NCBI RefSeq assembly: GCF_030464345.1
Contig: NZ_VCYH01000010.1
Span: 37,729-101,728, forward strand
From: Methanoculleus frigidifontis
GTDB taxonomy: Archaea; Halobacteriota; Methanomicrobia; Methanomicrobiales; Methanoculleaceae
Length of the DNA: 64,000 bases
Reading direction: 5' to 3'
Shown: positions 1-7,894 of the stretch, in pieces
Layout of the letters: each line of letters starts with the position of its first letter
How positions within the stretch are numbered: the stretch's first letter is position 1
Notes under the pieces: generated by a model
The model's input: the letters and a program-made list of their open reading frames with translations, nothing else
Databases searched by the model: none
Told to the model about the DNA's origin: nothing
Made by a program: the position numbers and the translations under genes

Positions 1-228
1 CGTTGAGTGGGCGGTCAGCACCTTGACGCCGTCGGTGAACTTGAGGTGATACATCGCCCAGGGGCCGAAGGTGTGGTAGTGCGTCAGGTCGAAGACGTCC
101 CGGTACGAGTTTCGCGAGATCTCCAGCCCCGGCAGGTGAGCGAGGTGGCTCTGCAGCGTCCGGGCGGCGGTCGCACACCCGATGTACTTGAGAAAGCGGA
201 AATCTTCGACAAAGATGTTCACTTTCAT
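1..228 (-). CDS. Glycosyltransferase, GT4-like, N-terminal part (cut by window edge)
   Basis: Only the first 76 codons are in the window; the gene continues past base 1. The protein starts MKVNIFVEDFRFLKYIG and reaches a segment with HYHTFGPWAM and KVLTAHST, which resembles the N-terminal Rossmann half of family 4 glycosyltransferases (the acceptor-side domain, with a His after a beta strand). Its ATG overlaps the stop of the upstream FAD oxidoreductase as ATGA, so the two are probably translated together. A role in surface glycan or glycolipid assembly is inferred from this pairing. The donor and acceptor cannot be read from this part. Confidence 0.6.
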   Translation of the reverse strand, partial: MKVNIFVEDFRFLKYIGCATAARTLQSHLAHLPGLEISRNSYRDVFDLTHYHTFGPWAMYHLKFTDGVKVLTAHST

Positions 229-1556
229 CGATATGTCCTCACGAAGTCCATCGCGCTCCTGATGCAGCCGTCCATGTTGAGGTACTCAAACTCCGAGAAA
301 CGCCCCACAAGGGCGATCCCACGGTCGCAGCAGAACGCCCTGACGATCTCGACGTTCTTTTCGTAGTCGAGATCGTAGACGACGTACGCATACTGCTGCC
401 GTTCGACGGAGGTGAAGACCACATCTTCAGCATCCCTGATAATACCAGCTTCACGGAGCCCTGCGACGGTGTGGGCGACGAGGTCGTCGTCCGGCATCTG
501 CGAGACGGCGTCGCCCTCGTTGAAGGTTATCTCAGCGAGAATGGATGCATGCCCGTCGGGAGCCGCCGCCGTGCTGTAGTTGGAGGGGAACGAGACCCGG
601 TTGAACTGCCCGATCCGGATCTCGGGGATATAGAGCCAGGAGAGATCGGGAACGCTGCCGGCAAGCCCGATGCAGATCGAGCAGAGCGAGTTGTACCGGA
701 GGGCGTTGCAGGCCGCCTGCACCTCTTCGGGGACGTCCTCCAGGCAGGGGAGGAGCGCCTGGAGCGGGATGGTCGAGATGATCCGGTCGGCCTCGACCGT
801 CTTGCTCCCGTCGCTGACGAGGAATCGCCCGTCCTCCTCGCGGATCGACCTGACGGAAAAACCGGTTCTGACCAGCGGCGTGACCGGCGATGCGATCGCC
901 GCGACCAGCGCCTCTATCCCGCCCCGTGCCGGATAGGAGAAGACCGACTGGTGGGTGTAGCCCTCGGTCTCGATCCCGATCGCGGACTTGATGATATCCT
1001 CGACCGGGGGACGGGGGATGCGCCCTTCGACCCAGTGGAGCGACATCCGCTCCGGCGGATAGTTCCAGATCTTTTCGTTGTAGGGGAGCATGTAGCACTC
1101 GGCTATCCCCTTCCCGAAGGTTGCGCCTATCCACTCGGCGAAGTTTTCCGGGGGCGGGATCTCCCCTTTCTCGGCGGCGATGAGGGTTTTGACGAACTCG
1201 CTTATGCAGAAGAAGAGGTCGTCCTTCGGCAGGTCGGCAAGGCCGTTCTCGAAGGGATATTTGATGAACCGCCCTTTGTAGAGGATCTTTGTATTCCGTG
1301 TCCGCCGGCCGATATTCTCCCCGAGCACCCCGCACATGAAGGAGAGCACCTCGGCATCCCGCGAGAAGATGATATGCGATCCCCCGATATCGAAGGTGAA
1401 ACCGGCGTCGGTTCTGGAGCGGCAGAGGCCGCCGATCCGCGCCTCGCGTTCCAGAACCACCACGTCGTCCCCACGTTCCTGCAGGAGCCGGGCGAGGGTC
1501 ACTCCCGTCAGCCCCCCACCAAGTATTGCCGATTTCACGTCTTTATTGTTTGACAT
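225..1556 (-). CDS. FAD/NAD(P)-binding amine-oxidase-like oxidoreductase (UDP-galactopyranose mutase/protoporphyrinogen-oxidase-like fold)
   Basis: 443 residues. The N-terminus has the dinucleotide-binding motif GGGLTGVTLARLL (residues ~10-22), an acidic strand end (VVVLERE) and the GGLCRS turn, typical of the amine oxidase/UDP-galactopyranose mutase superfamily. A C-terminal GRFSEFEYLNMDGCIRSA segment fits the second FAD contact. The ATG at 1556 was chosen because it lies 9 codons before the FAD motif; the frame opens further upstream (to 1730) but that part has no family resemblance. It is coupled by ATGA to a glycosyltransferase, which suggests processing of a sugar nucleotide or lipid-linked sugar. 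The substrate is not established; proteins of this type are often just annotated as FAD-dependent oxidoreductases. Confidence 0.75.
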   Translation of the reverse strand: MSNNKDVKSAILGGGLTGVTLARLLQERGDDVVVLEREARIGGLCRSRTDAGFTFDIGGSHIIFSRDAEVLSFMCGVLGENIGRRTRNTKILYKGRFIKYPFENGLADLPKDDLFFCISEFVKTLIAAEKGEIPPPENFAEWIGATFGKGIAECYMLPYNEKIWNYPPERMSLHWVEGRIPRPPVEDIIKSAIGIETEGYTHQSVFSYPARGGIEALVAAIASPVTPLVRTGFSVRSIREEDGRFLVSDGSKTVEADRIISTIPLQALLPCLEDVPEEVQAACNALRYNSLCSICIGLAGSVPDLSWLYIPEIRIGQFNRVSFPSNYSTAAAPDGHASILAEITFNEGDAVSQMPDDDLVAHTVAGLREAGIIRDAEDVVFTSVERQQYAYVVYDLDYEKNVEIVRAFCCDRGIALVGRFSEFEYLNMDGCIRSAMDFVRTYR

Positions 1557-2129
1557 CACTGGCTTATATGGTTGACCATCCATCCTTTTTGGCGTTTCGC
1601 CACGGTATATGCCTATATCCGCAGGGTGCAGCAGGAAGCGGGGAAGTGATCCAAAAGAGGCCTGAACATTTCGGAGGAGGCCGATCGCATGCACGTTCCC
1701 GTGAGGATTCGTGGAGCCATGCGCACCCATCGGTGACCCGGCCGGTACAGCGTGGTGCCGGCTCTGCTCAGGCTTTCCCGGAAGCGTGACCGTGAGGGAT
1801 ATCCTCGTGGAGCCGGAGGGTCATGGAGGGGCATACCCTGTCAAAACGCCCATACCGGGATCCGGCGATGCACTGGGAGCACCGCCGGACCGGGGAGGCG
1901 ACCTCCCCCGGGCAGGGAAAAATCCTTTCCAATCAGGGCGTCAGGTAATGATTTTCCACACCCTTTCCTGAAAAAGTCGTTACCTCTCGTCACAGATATT
2001 TCGAAAAAAGCCCATTATGCGTAAAATACGTTTTTGTTGATTTCAAACTGATAAAATCCAATTATAAATAAAATTATAAGATATACTTATTAAAAAGTTA
2101 TAAATATGTGTTTGTTGAAATAATCAACC
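1557..2129. other. Intergenic region, no gene recognised
   Basis: About 570 bases between divergently transcribed genes. Bases 1560-1980 are GC-rich with no convincing ORF. From about 2020 the sequence turns strongly AT-rich and carries several overlapping TATA-like stretches that lead into the HAMP protein gene at 2130. Confidence 0.6.
2083..2110 (+). promoter_or_regulatory. Likely archaeal promoter of the HAMP protein gene
   Basis: An A/T run with TTATTAAAAAG and TTATAAATATG (centre about 2101) lies about 28 bases before the ATG at 2130. At that spacing transcription would start close to the ATG, giving a very short leader. A small GTTGA-AATAA-TCAAC hairpin sits between this TATA box and the start codon and could be an operator. 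Confidence 0.5.
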
Positions 2130-2555
2130 ATGGTCGAATGGGCACAGAATCAGTTTGAACCGGGACCGCAGGGACTCTCCCTGCAGATCCCGATGTTCTA
2201 CAAGTTGATGGCGAGTATGCTCTTTGTGGCGATCATCCCTGTCGGACTCCTTGGCCTGGTGTTCGCAGGCGATGCCGGCAGCGTCGTCGCAGTCCTCGGG
2301 CTGCAGAACAGCATCCTCCTGATGACGCTCGCCACGCTGGGTCTTGTGGTGATGTGGAGTTTCTTCCTCGCAAAGAGCATCACCGGCCCTCTCGAGCAGC
2401 TCGCGCAGGTAGCGATGAGCGTCAGCCGGGGCGACCTCGACGCAGCCGAGGTCACCGTCAACAGCAACGATGAGATCGGTGAACTCGCCGTCGCGTTCCG
2501 CAAACTCGTGAACGCCTACCGCGTCCTCGACACCCTGGCAAAAGAAGACGCATAA
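2130..2555 (+). CDS. Two-TM membrane protein with HAMP domain
   Basis: 141 residues. Two hydrophobic helices (about residues 22-46 and 58-80) are followed by a HAMP linker with the usual signature: ITGPLEQLAQVAMSVSRGDL and, after it, NDEIGELAVAFRKLV (residues ~85-130). HAMP domains pass conformational signals from membrane helices to cytoplasmic output domains. This protein stops right after the HAMP and has no kinase, cyclase or methyl-accepting domain, so its output must be a partner protein. The Roadblock/LC7-like protein 69 bases downstream is the obvious candidate. The function is otherwise unknown. Confidence 0.75.
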   Translation: MVEWAQNQFEPGPQGLSLQIPMFYKLMASMLFVAIIPVGLLGLVFAGDAGSVVAVLGLQNSILLMTLATLGLVVMWSFFLAKSITGPLEQLAQVAMSVSRGDLDAAEVTVNSNDEIGELAVAFRKLVNAYRVLDTLAKEDA

Positions 2556-2624
2556 CGGCACCGAAACCGGCACAAGGAGCCATGCACCGTCCACGAATAC
2601 CTACCACACATTCTTTACGGTTCT

Positions 2625-3347
2625 ATGATCGACACACTCCCCCCGGGAACGAGTATCGGAGAGATGCAGGCGCCGCTCCAGTGGATATACTCCCACACGG
2701 TCCGGTTCATCGGGATAGCCATGATCCGGGTCTCCGATGGAAAGGGATTTATTCTGATCCGGAAGGGAACCCCCCTTGCCTACTACTTCAGGCACGCATC
2801 GACGGTGCTCAAAGGCCCTGCGGCCCAGAAGTATTTCTCACAGCAGCCGCTCATCGACTTCGATCTCCGGAGACTGACACCCGACGAGTTCCGGGAGGCA
2901 TACGAGGTCTGCAGTGTCGAAGGAGTGGCACTCCCGCCGGATGAGAACGGCGGTGCTCCCACCGCACCAGAGCCCGATGCCGAAGAACTGCGGCCGGCAG
3001 AGCCCGAAGCGAATGCCCGCGACGGGTACCCGCCGGACACAATGGATCTTCTCCTGCAGCAGCCGGGCGTCACCGCCGTCGTCCGCTTCAGGGAGGGACT
3101 CACGCTCTCGGCTGCCGGCTCGGTCGACTTCGAGTTTCTTGCGGTGATCGCCGAAGATCTCGTCCGGTGGGCCTCGTCCCTCGACTGCGTCGCCGATATG
3201 GGTCCGTTCGTCCAGATGACGCATTTTTACCGTGATGGCAATGTGCTCATCACGCCGCTTGACGATGACTACCTCTGCATCGTCACCACACCCGGGATAC
3301 ACTTCGGGCAGATACGCCGCCTCCTGCGCGACCTGCAGGTCTCCTGA
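2625..3347 (+). CDS. Two-domain protein with C-terminal Roadblock/LC7-like domain
   Basis: 240 residues. The C-terminal ~100 residues read like a Roadblock/LC7 domain: a start of the type LLLQQPGVTAVVRF, a helix with VDFEFLAVIAEDLVRW, then strands ending DDDYLCIVTTPGIHFGQIRRLLRDL. The N-terminal ~85 residues (MIRVSDGKGFILIRKGTPLAYYFRH) look like the effector-type domain annotated DUF2226 or DUF4388 in other archaea. An acidic, Pro-rich linker (residues ~100-130) joins them. Roadblock proteins regulate small GTPases or assemble signalling scaffolds. It follows the HAMP membrane protein on the same strand and may be its cytoplasmic partner. Family assignment is from pattern only. Confidence 0.6.
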   Translation: MIDTLPPGTSIGEMQAPLQWIYSHTVRFIGIAMIRVSDGKGFILIRKGTPLAYYFRHASTVLKGPAAQKYFSQQPLIDFDLRRLTPDEFREAYEVCSVEGVALPPDENGGAPTAPEPDAEELRPAEPEANARDGYPPDTMDLLLQQPGVTAVVRFREGLTLSAAGSVDFEFLAVIAEDLVRWASSLDCVADMGPFVQMTHFYRDGNVLITPLDDDYLCIVTTPGIHFGQIRRLLRDLQVS

Positions 3348-3493
3348 CCGCACGGGCACACGCGGCCGACGGTGCTCCCGTAAGAATGCGGGCGGGAGAG
3401 TACACCCCGGATTTTTCCAGCAGAAAAAGACAGGGAGAACCCTGCAGATGGCATACACCGACCGGAACGGTGCCGGTTGCCGTACCGCGGAGA

Positions 3494-3505
3494 ACCATAT
3501 AAAAT
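3494..3505 (+). promoter_or_regulatory. Probable TATA box for the KGG-repeat protein
   Basis: ACCATATAAAATG lies about 55 bases before the GTG start at 3558, and a second AT stretch (TTATATAATAG, 3507-3517) follows. A G-rich tract (GGGGGGG at 3544-3551) just before the start could serve as ribosome binding site. Confidence 0.45.
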
Positions 3506-3557
3506 GTTATATAATAGTAGTGTGATGTGAGGCGGTGTCACATGGGGGGGGCAAACG

Positions 3558-4172
3558 GTGGCAGAACTCGGAATTGGAGCGGATTCTCCGGTCTTGGAGA
3601 AGTACCTGAAAGGTGTCGACTACCCGGCAAGCAGAGAAACCCTGATCGACCGGGCAACGAGGAATGATGCCGGCCGGAACGTCATCGGCAGACTGGAGAG
3701 CCTTCCCGAGAGGATCTTCGTCTCACCGATCGATATCAGCAATGCTCTTGCCGGTTCCGTCGGGGCACCGACCGGGTATCGGCCAGGGTTTGCCACCATC
3801 GATGAAAAAACGCGACGGCGTGCCGCAAAAGCCGGCGGGAATGCCCCGCACCGGGCACGCGGACTCCAGGCGGCGGATGAGGAGACACGCAGACGCGTCG
3901 CCAGCGCAGGAGGGCGGGCGGCGCACGAAGTCCGCGGACTCCAGGCGGCAGACGAGGAGACACGACAGCGCGTCGCCAGGGCGGGAGGCGGAGCCCGGCA
4001 CCGGGCACGCGGACTCCAGGCGGCAGACGAGGAGACACGACAGCGCGTCGCGAGGAAGGGCGGCGAGGCTCCGCACCGGGCACGCGGACTTCAGGCGGCA
4101 GACGGCGAGACGCGAAAGCGCGTCGCGAGGAAGGGCGGCGAGACCTCCGCAAGCGGACGAAAGGCGCGATAA
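3558..4172 (+). CDS. DUF2795 domain protein with Arg/Gly-rich KGG-type tandem repeats
   Basis: 204 residues with a GTG start. Residues ~10-70 form a DUF2795 domain (VLEKYLKGVDYPASRETLIDR). From about residue 78 to the end the protein is a run of 25-residue repeats with the pattern RARGLQAADEETRQRVARKGGEAPH. The repeats are encoded by a 75-bp DNA period (the GGACTCCAGG step recurs at 3861, 3936, 4011 and 4086). The repeat core resembles the KGG stress-protein motif, known from general stress proteins and LEA-like hydrophilic proteins. The tail is strongly basic, hydrophilic and probably disordered, so nucleic-acid binding or desiccation/stress protection is plausible. A shorter DUF2795 paralogue follows at 4292. 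The copy number of the repeats is likely to vary between strains. Confidence 0.7.
   Translation: MAELGIGADSPVLEKYLKGVDYPASRETLIDRATRNDAGRNVIGRLESLPERIFVSPIDISNALAGSVGAPTGYRPGFATIDEKTRRRAAKAGGNAPHRARGLQAADEETRRRVASAGGRAAHEVRGLQAADEETRQRVARAGGGARHRARGLQAADEETRQRVARKGGEAPHRARGLQAADGETRKRVARKGGETSASGRKAR
3786..4170 (+). repeat. Tandem 75-bp repeats within a coding region
   Basis: About five units, four of them nearly identical, inside the KGG-repeat gene. They keep the reading frame (25 codons per unit). Neighbouring units differ mainly at codons for the AGG/KGG turn. Confidence 0.85.
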
Positions 4173-4241
4173 CCACAATACACTGACAGGACTCGGGCGG
4201 GAAAGCTCCTCCCAGAGCCACGTGCGACGGCCTGACCGAAC

Positions 4242-4251
4242 TTTTTTATAT
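4242..4251 (+). promoter_or_regulatory. TATA box for the short DUF2795 gene
   Basis: TTTTTTATAT lies about 45 bases before the GTG start at 4292. A strong ribosome binding site (GAGGTGAT, 4281-4288) is found between them. Confidence 0.55.
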
Positions 4252-4291
4252 CCTGCCCGATAGGAGGTGGCCGTTCACAGGAGGTGATGGT

Positions 4292-4498
4292 GTGGCCGAA
4301 CCGAAACAGCATGTGAGCCCTGCGTACGTCCAGAAGTACCTTGCAGGGATCGATTATCCGGCGAGCAGACAGGACCTCATCAACCACGCGAAGAAGAACA
4401 ACGCCGACCAGGACGTCATCAGCGTCCTTGGAGAAATGCCGGATCAACAGTACAATTCCGCTGCCGACGTCAGCAAGGCGATCGGCCAGATGGAGTGA
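4292..4498 (+). CDS. DUF2795 domain protein
   Basis: 68 residues, a single DUF2795 domain (YVQKYLAGIDYPASRQDLI, then AKKNNADQDVISVLGEMPD and a final helix). The GTG start is set by the GAGGTGAT ribosome binding site. The domain is a small helical fold common in methanogens and actinobacteria with no firm function. It is clearly related to the N-terminus of the KGG-repeat protein just upstream and to a degenerate copy near 36946, so this is a small paralogue family. It has its own promoter and is not simply co-transcribed. Confidence 0.8.
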   Translation: MAEPKQHVSPAYVQKYLAGIDYPASRQDLINHAKKNNADQDVISVLGEMPDQQYNSAADVSKAIGQME

Positions 4499-4547
4499 GC
4501 GGAGGCATGCGGGATCTCCCGCATGCACTTTTTGTCCAGGATTTTTT

Positions 4548-5231
4548 CTACCCGCTGCCTGCCGGCAGCAGCCCCATCGCCGCCAGGGCGCGCCGGGTGT
4601 GGCAGGCAACACCGCCCCCCTCCGGCAGTGCTGCGATCTCGCGGCAGAGGCGGGCGAGGTCTGCCGCCGTGTCGACGTCGTACCAGGGCGGCAGCAGGGA
4701 GACGGCAAGGTCAAGGTCGGCGGCGACCGCGACCGTCCGCGCCGTCACCTGCGGTGAACTCCAGGGAATGCCGGCGAAGAGACGGGGCTCGTGCCGCTGC
4801 ATCCCGATCAGGTAGTAGCCGCCGTCGTCACACAGCCCGATGACGATATCGGTCGTCTTGAGCCTGCGGAATGCCTCGGCAATATACCGGCCGGGGAGGG
4901 TCGGGCTGTCGCTGTCGCAGAGCACGGTTGCCGCAGCCCCGCGGGAGAAGAGCGTTCCCGCGACCGAGACGAGGCGTTCCCCCAGGTCGTCACCGGCCTG
5001 CGGGATGCAGGAGAAGCCTGCGGGAACGATCGCGGCAAAGAAGTCTTCCGCAGCAGGGGGCGTGCAGGCCACGAACGGACGGATGCTGTCGAGGCGGGCG
5101 AGACGGTCGATCGTGTCCCGGAGAAACCCGGTGTACAGCCGCGCCGCCCCCGCAGGCGTGAGCGGCGGGACGAGCCGCGTCTTCACGCAGCCGGGAACCG
5201 GCATCCGTGCCATGATCGCGGCAGCCTGCAT
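4548..5231 (-). CDS. TIGR04282-type glycosyltransferase (DUF2064)
   Basis: 227 residues, full length for the DUF2064/TIGR04282 group. Seen: an N-terminal nucleotide-sugar signature (MARMPVPGCVKTRLVPPLTP), a DSDSPTLPG metal/nucleotide site near residue 105, and DDGGYYLIGM followed by IPWSS. These match GT-A fold nucleotidyltransferase/glycosyltransferases. NCBI names this family after arsenosugar biosynthesis because it often neighbours that pathway, but that is a context name. The gene directly abuts the methyltransferase gene (stop and start separated by no bases), so it is the last gene of a three-gene minus-strand operon with the methyltransferase and the radical SAM enzyme. Confidence 0.8.
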   Translation of the reverse strand: MQAAAIMARMPVPGCVKTRLVPPLTPAGAARLYTGFLRDTIDRLARLDSIRPFVACTPPAAEDFFAAIVPAGFSCIPQAGDDLGERLVSVAGTLFSRGAAATVLCDSDSPTLPGRYIAEAFRRLKTTDIVIGLCDDGGYYLIGMQRHEPRLFAGIPWSSPQVTARTVAVAADLDLAVSLLPPWYDVDTAADLARLCREIAALPEGGGVACHTRRALAAMGLLPAGSG

Positions 5232-6020
5232 TTAGTCCTTCCGGCCGATGACGCGGCCCCGCCCGACAATCCCTGCATCGGCGGCGCTCACCCAGAGACC
5301 GATGCCGCGCTCTGCATCCCGGTAGACGTCCGTCCCGAAGCGTTCGACGATCGAGTCTTTCAGGTCTCCGGTGAGAGCCTCCCGGTAGCGGTGCATATGT
5401 GACGCAAAGTCGTCGCTGAGATCCTCCCGCTCCCGCACGGCGAACCCGTGCCGGCGGAGCAACCGCTCGTATCCGTCCAGGGTCTCCATGGAGGGAAAGA
5501 GCATGAAGGTGTTGAGGCTGCGCCACTCCACATCGCTCATAGGCCCGGTCTGAACCCAGTCGGTGAACGCGATCGTGCCGCCGGGCGCGGCGACCCGGGA
5601 GCACTCGCGTATCAGCCGGTCTTTGTCGGTCACGTAGCACCAGGAGTCCTGCCCCCAGACGATATCGAAGATCCCGGACCGGAAGGGCATATCGAGGGCG
5701 TTCCCGAGACGGAAGGTGACGCGGTCGCCGAGGCCTTCGGCTGCGGTGCGCCGCGACGCCTCGTCGACCATCCGCTGCGTGGCGTCGAGGCCGAGCACCG
5801 TCGCGCCGTAAGTTCGTGCCAGGTGCCGGGCAGGCCCGCCAAGGCCGGAGAGCACGTCCAGCACCCTCGTCTCCGCACGCACGTCCGCCTTCTCTGCAAG
5901 GATATCGGTCTCCCGCTCGCCGCCGACATGGATCTGCTCCCCCATCAGCATCTCCCAGATGATGCCGATGGGGCCCTCGTAGGCTGCCGTGACATCACCG
6001 ACGTTGATATCAAGCATCAT
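5232..6020 (-). CDS. Class I SAM-dependent methyltransferase
   Basis: 262 residues. Motif I is VLDVLSGLGGPARHLA (residues ~53-68), close to the VLDxGSGxGG of the sarcosine/dimethylglycine and UbiE-like methyltransferases but with Leu replacing the first Gly/Cys. Further features are VLGLDATQRMV (acidic end of beta 2), GNALDMPF and FDIVWGQDSWCYV. An extended C-terminal helical part covers the active site in relatives. The substrate is unknown. In this operon it lies between a radical SAM/SPASM gene and a TIGR04282 glycosyltransferase, so it probably modifies the same small molecule, sugar or peptide. Confidence 0.75.
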   Translation of the reverse strand: MMLDINVGDVTAAYEGPIGIIWEMLMGEQIHVGGERETDILAEKADVRAETRVLDVLSGLGGPARHLARTYGATVLGLDATQRMVDEASRRTAAEGLGDRVTFRLGNALDMPFRSGIFDIVWGQDSWCYVTDKDRLIRECSRVAAPGGTIAFTDWVQTGPMSDVEWRSLNTFMLFPSMETLDGYERLLRRHGFAVREREDLSDDFASHMHRYREALTGDLKDSIVERFGTDVYRDAERGIGLWVSAADAGIVGRGRVIGRKD

Positions 6021-6026
6021 TTCGTT

Positions 6027-7100
6027 TCATCTCCCGTGCGCCGCCCGCCAGCACTTCGGGTCAGGCCCGCAAGCGTCGCCGGTCTCGTAGTACGCCATCG
6101 CCCGGCACCCCCAGCAGACGGCGCTCTGCTCGCACCAGGTGCAGGGGGACGGGTTTTCAGCCGGCTGTTTCATCCGCGAAAAGAGCAGCTCGTCACGGTG
6201 CTCCTCGACGATCTGCCGCAGTGACTGGTCATGGATGTTCCCGAATCCCTCCCTGATGACCGAGCAGGGTGTGACGTCGCCGTCCGCTGTCACGCAGACC
6301 ACACTGCCGCAGTAGAATTTGTTGACGTCCATCGTCCCGAAGGAGTGGGATGCTCCCGGATAGCAGATCGCATCCCGTGCAAGGCATGCGTCCCGGATCT
6401 CGTCGAGCGTCGGCACCCACTCCGGGTGGCGGCAGGCCTGGCCGACCGTGCAGATCTGCGTCAGGCAGATCGCCATCCCGACTTCCTCGCAGAAGTAGCG
6501 CATCGTCCTCTCAAGATCGCTCCCGGCGAGCGGCCGTGTGAACGTGATGCAGCTGACGAGCTCGCTCGCGGGTTTGCCGCAGGCAAGGAGGTTTGCGATG
6601 CCGCGGCGGATAGCACGGATCTTCGCCCCGGCATCGCCGTCGTGCAGCAGGGCATAGACAGCCGGGTCGAGGGTGTCGAGGTGGACGGAGATGAACCCTC
6701 CTTCCGTTGCGGCGGCGGCACGCTCTGCGACCCTCGGGTCGGCAAGCGGGATGCCGCTCGACCAGATGTTGTTGACAAACCCGAGGTCACGGGCATGCTC
6801 TGCAAGATCGTACCAGTCTTCGCGGACGAGCGGGTCGCCTCCCAGCCAGTCGACGGCCCGCACGTCCATCGTCGCCGCCGAGAAGAGGACTGCACCGATG
6901 TCCTCGGAAGAGAGCGCCTGCACTGCAGCGGTATCGGCCGGGGCGTAGCAGTACCGGCACCCCTGCGGGCAGGCGAGGGTCGACTCGATCTGCACGGAGT
7001 AGACCCGCTCCTCCTCAAAATATCGCACCGCGTCGTCCGCTCCGGGATGGAGGCAGCCTCGGGTGATAACCGTATTCGAACTTCGCCCTCTCTCATGCAT
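6027..7100 (-). CDS. Radical SAM/SPASM domain protein
   Basis: 357 residues. The 4Fe-4S/SAM motif is CPQGCRYC (CxxxCxxC, residues ~44-51), followed by a TIM-barrel-like middle. The C-terminal SPASM-type region has many cysteines: FYCGSVVC, TPCSVI, PCTWCEQSAVCWGC and CGPDPKCW. SPASM proteins often carry one or two extra 4Fe-4S clusters and modify peptides, cofactors or other enzymes. The gene starts the minus-strand operon and is divergent from the TIGR04283 glycosyltransferase. It is not an obvious arsenosugar ArsS by sequence pattern, because ArsS is shorter and I see no ArsS hallmark, so the chemistry of this cluster is open. Confidence 0.75.
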   Translation of the reverse strand: MHERGRSSNTVITRGCLHPGADDAVRYFEEERVYSVQIESTLACPQGCRYCYAPADTAAVQALSSEDIGAVLFSAATMDVRAVDWLGGDPLVREDWYDLAEHARDLGFVNNIWSSGIPLADPRVAERAAAATEGGFISVHLDTLDPAVYALLHDGDAGAKIRAIRRGIANLLACGKPASELVSCITFTRPLAGSDLERTMRYFCEEVGMAICLTQICTVGQACRHPEWVPTLDEIRDACLARDAICYPGASHSFGTMDVNKFYCGSVVCVTADGDVTPCSVIREGFGNIHDQSLRQIVEEHRDELLFSRMKQPAENPSPCTWCEQSAVCWGCRAMAYYETGDACGPDPKCWRAAHGR

Positions 7101-7194
7101 GGGAGCAAACCCCGCAGAACAGTGTCCACCATGAGCACCATCCTATAAGTGGATGACGGTGCATACGACCTCTCCCGGGAGGGAAGTTTCGCGT

Positions 7195-7887
7195 ATGCTC
7201 TCGATTATCACACCGGTGCTCAACGAAGAGGAGAATATCCCTCTCTTTCTGGCGCATATCGACGAACTTGCGGGGGAGATCGAGGTGATCTTCGTCGACG
7301 GCGGGAGCACGGACGGCACGTGGGCAGCGCTCCAGGCAGCGGCGGGTTCGAGCTCCCGGAGAATCATGCTGCTCGCGTCACCGGCAGGACGGGGCGTGCA
7401 GATGAACGCCGGCGCCCGGCATGCCGAGGGCTCCGTTCTGCTCTTCCTCCACGTCGACTGCAGGATTGCCCCGGACGCCCCAGCGGCGATCACCCGGGCA
7501 CTCGCGCAGGAAGGGGTGATCGGCGGGGGGTTTCGGCACGCCTTCGCGAGCCGCGACCTGCTGCTGCGCCTGACCAGCCGGGTTGGAAACCTGCTGGCAG
7601 CCCGGACGCAGACCTTCTTCGGGGACTTCGGGATCTTTGTAAAGCGGGAGGTATTCTTCAGGATCGGCGGCTACGAACCGCTCCCCTACCTCGAGGACGT
7701 CGAGTTCTCCCGGGCGGCACGCCGGCACGGACGGCTCGTCCAGATCGACCGCACTATCGTCGCATCGCCGCGGCGGTACCTGCAGAAGGGGAAGTACCGC
7801 CTGAGCGCCGTCTACCTCCTGGTGATGTTCCTCAACGTGATCGGTATCAGGCCGCAGCGGTTCGTCCACTACGTCACCGAGAAGTGA
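7195..7887 (+). CDS. TIGR04283-type glycosyltransferase, family 2
   Basis: 230 residues from the start chosen here. The N-terminus MLSIITPVLNEEENIP is the classic family 2 start. Next come EVIFVDGGSTDGTW (nucleotide site), GRGVQMNAGA (residues ~67-76), FLHVDCR (DxD-like), and GYEPLPYLEDVEFSRA (catalytic ED). The ATG at 7195 is favoured over one at 7153 because a GGGAGG ribosome binding site ends about 10 bases before it and family similarity starts there. The family is usually found with TIGR04282 proteins. It is divergent from the radical SAM operon and the two share a 94-base control region, so co-regulation is likely. Confidence 0.8.
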   Translation: MLSIITPVLNEEENIPLFLAHIDELAGEIEVIFVDGGSTDGTWAALQAAAGSSSRRIMLLASPAGRGVQMNAGARHAEGSVLLFLHVDCRIAPDAPAAITRALAQEGVIGGGFRHAFASRDLLLRLTSRVGNLLAARTQTFFGDFGIFVKREVFFRIGGYEPLPYLEDVEFSRAARRHGRLVQIDRTIVASPRRYLQKGKYRLSAVYLLVMFLNVIGIRPQRFVHYVTEK

Positions 7888-7894
7888 GCACCCG

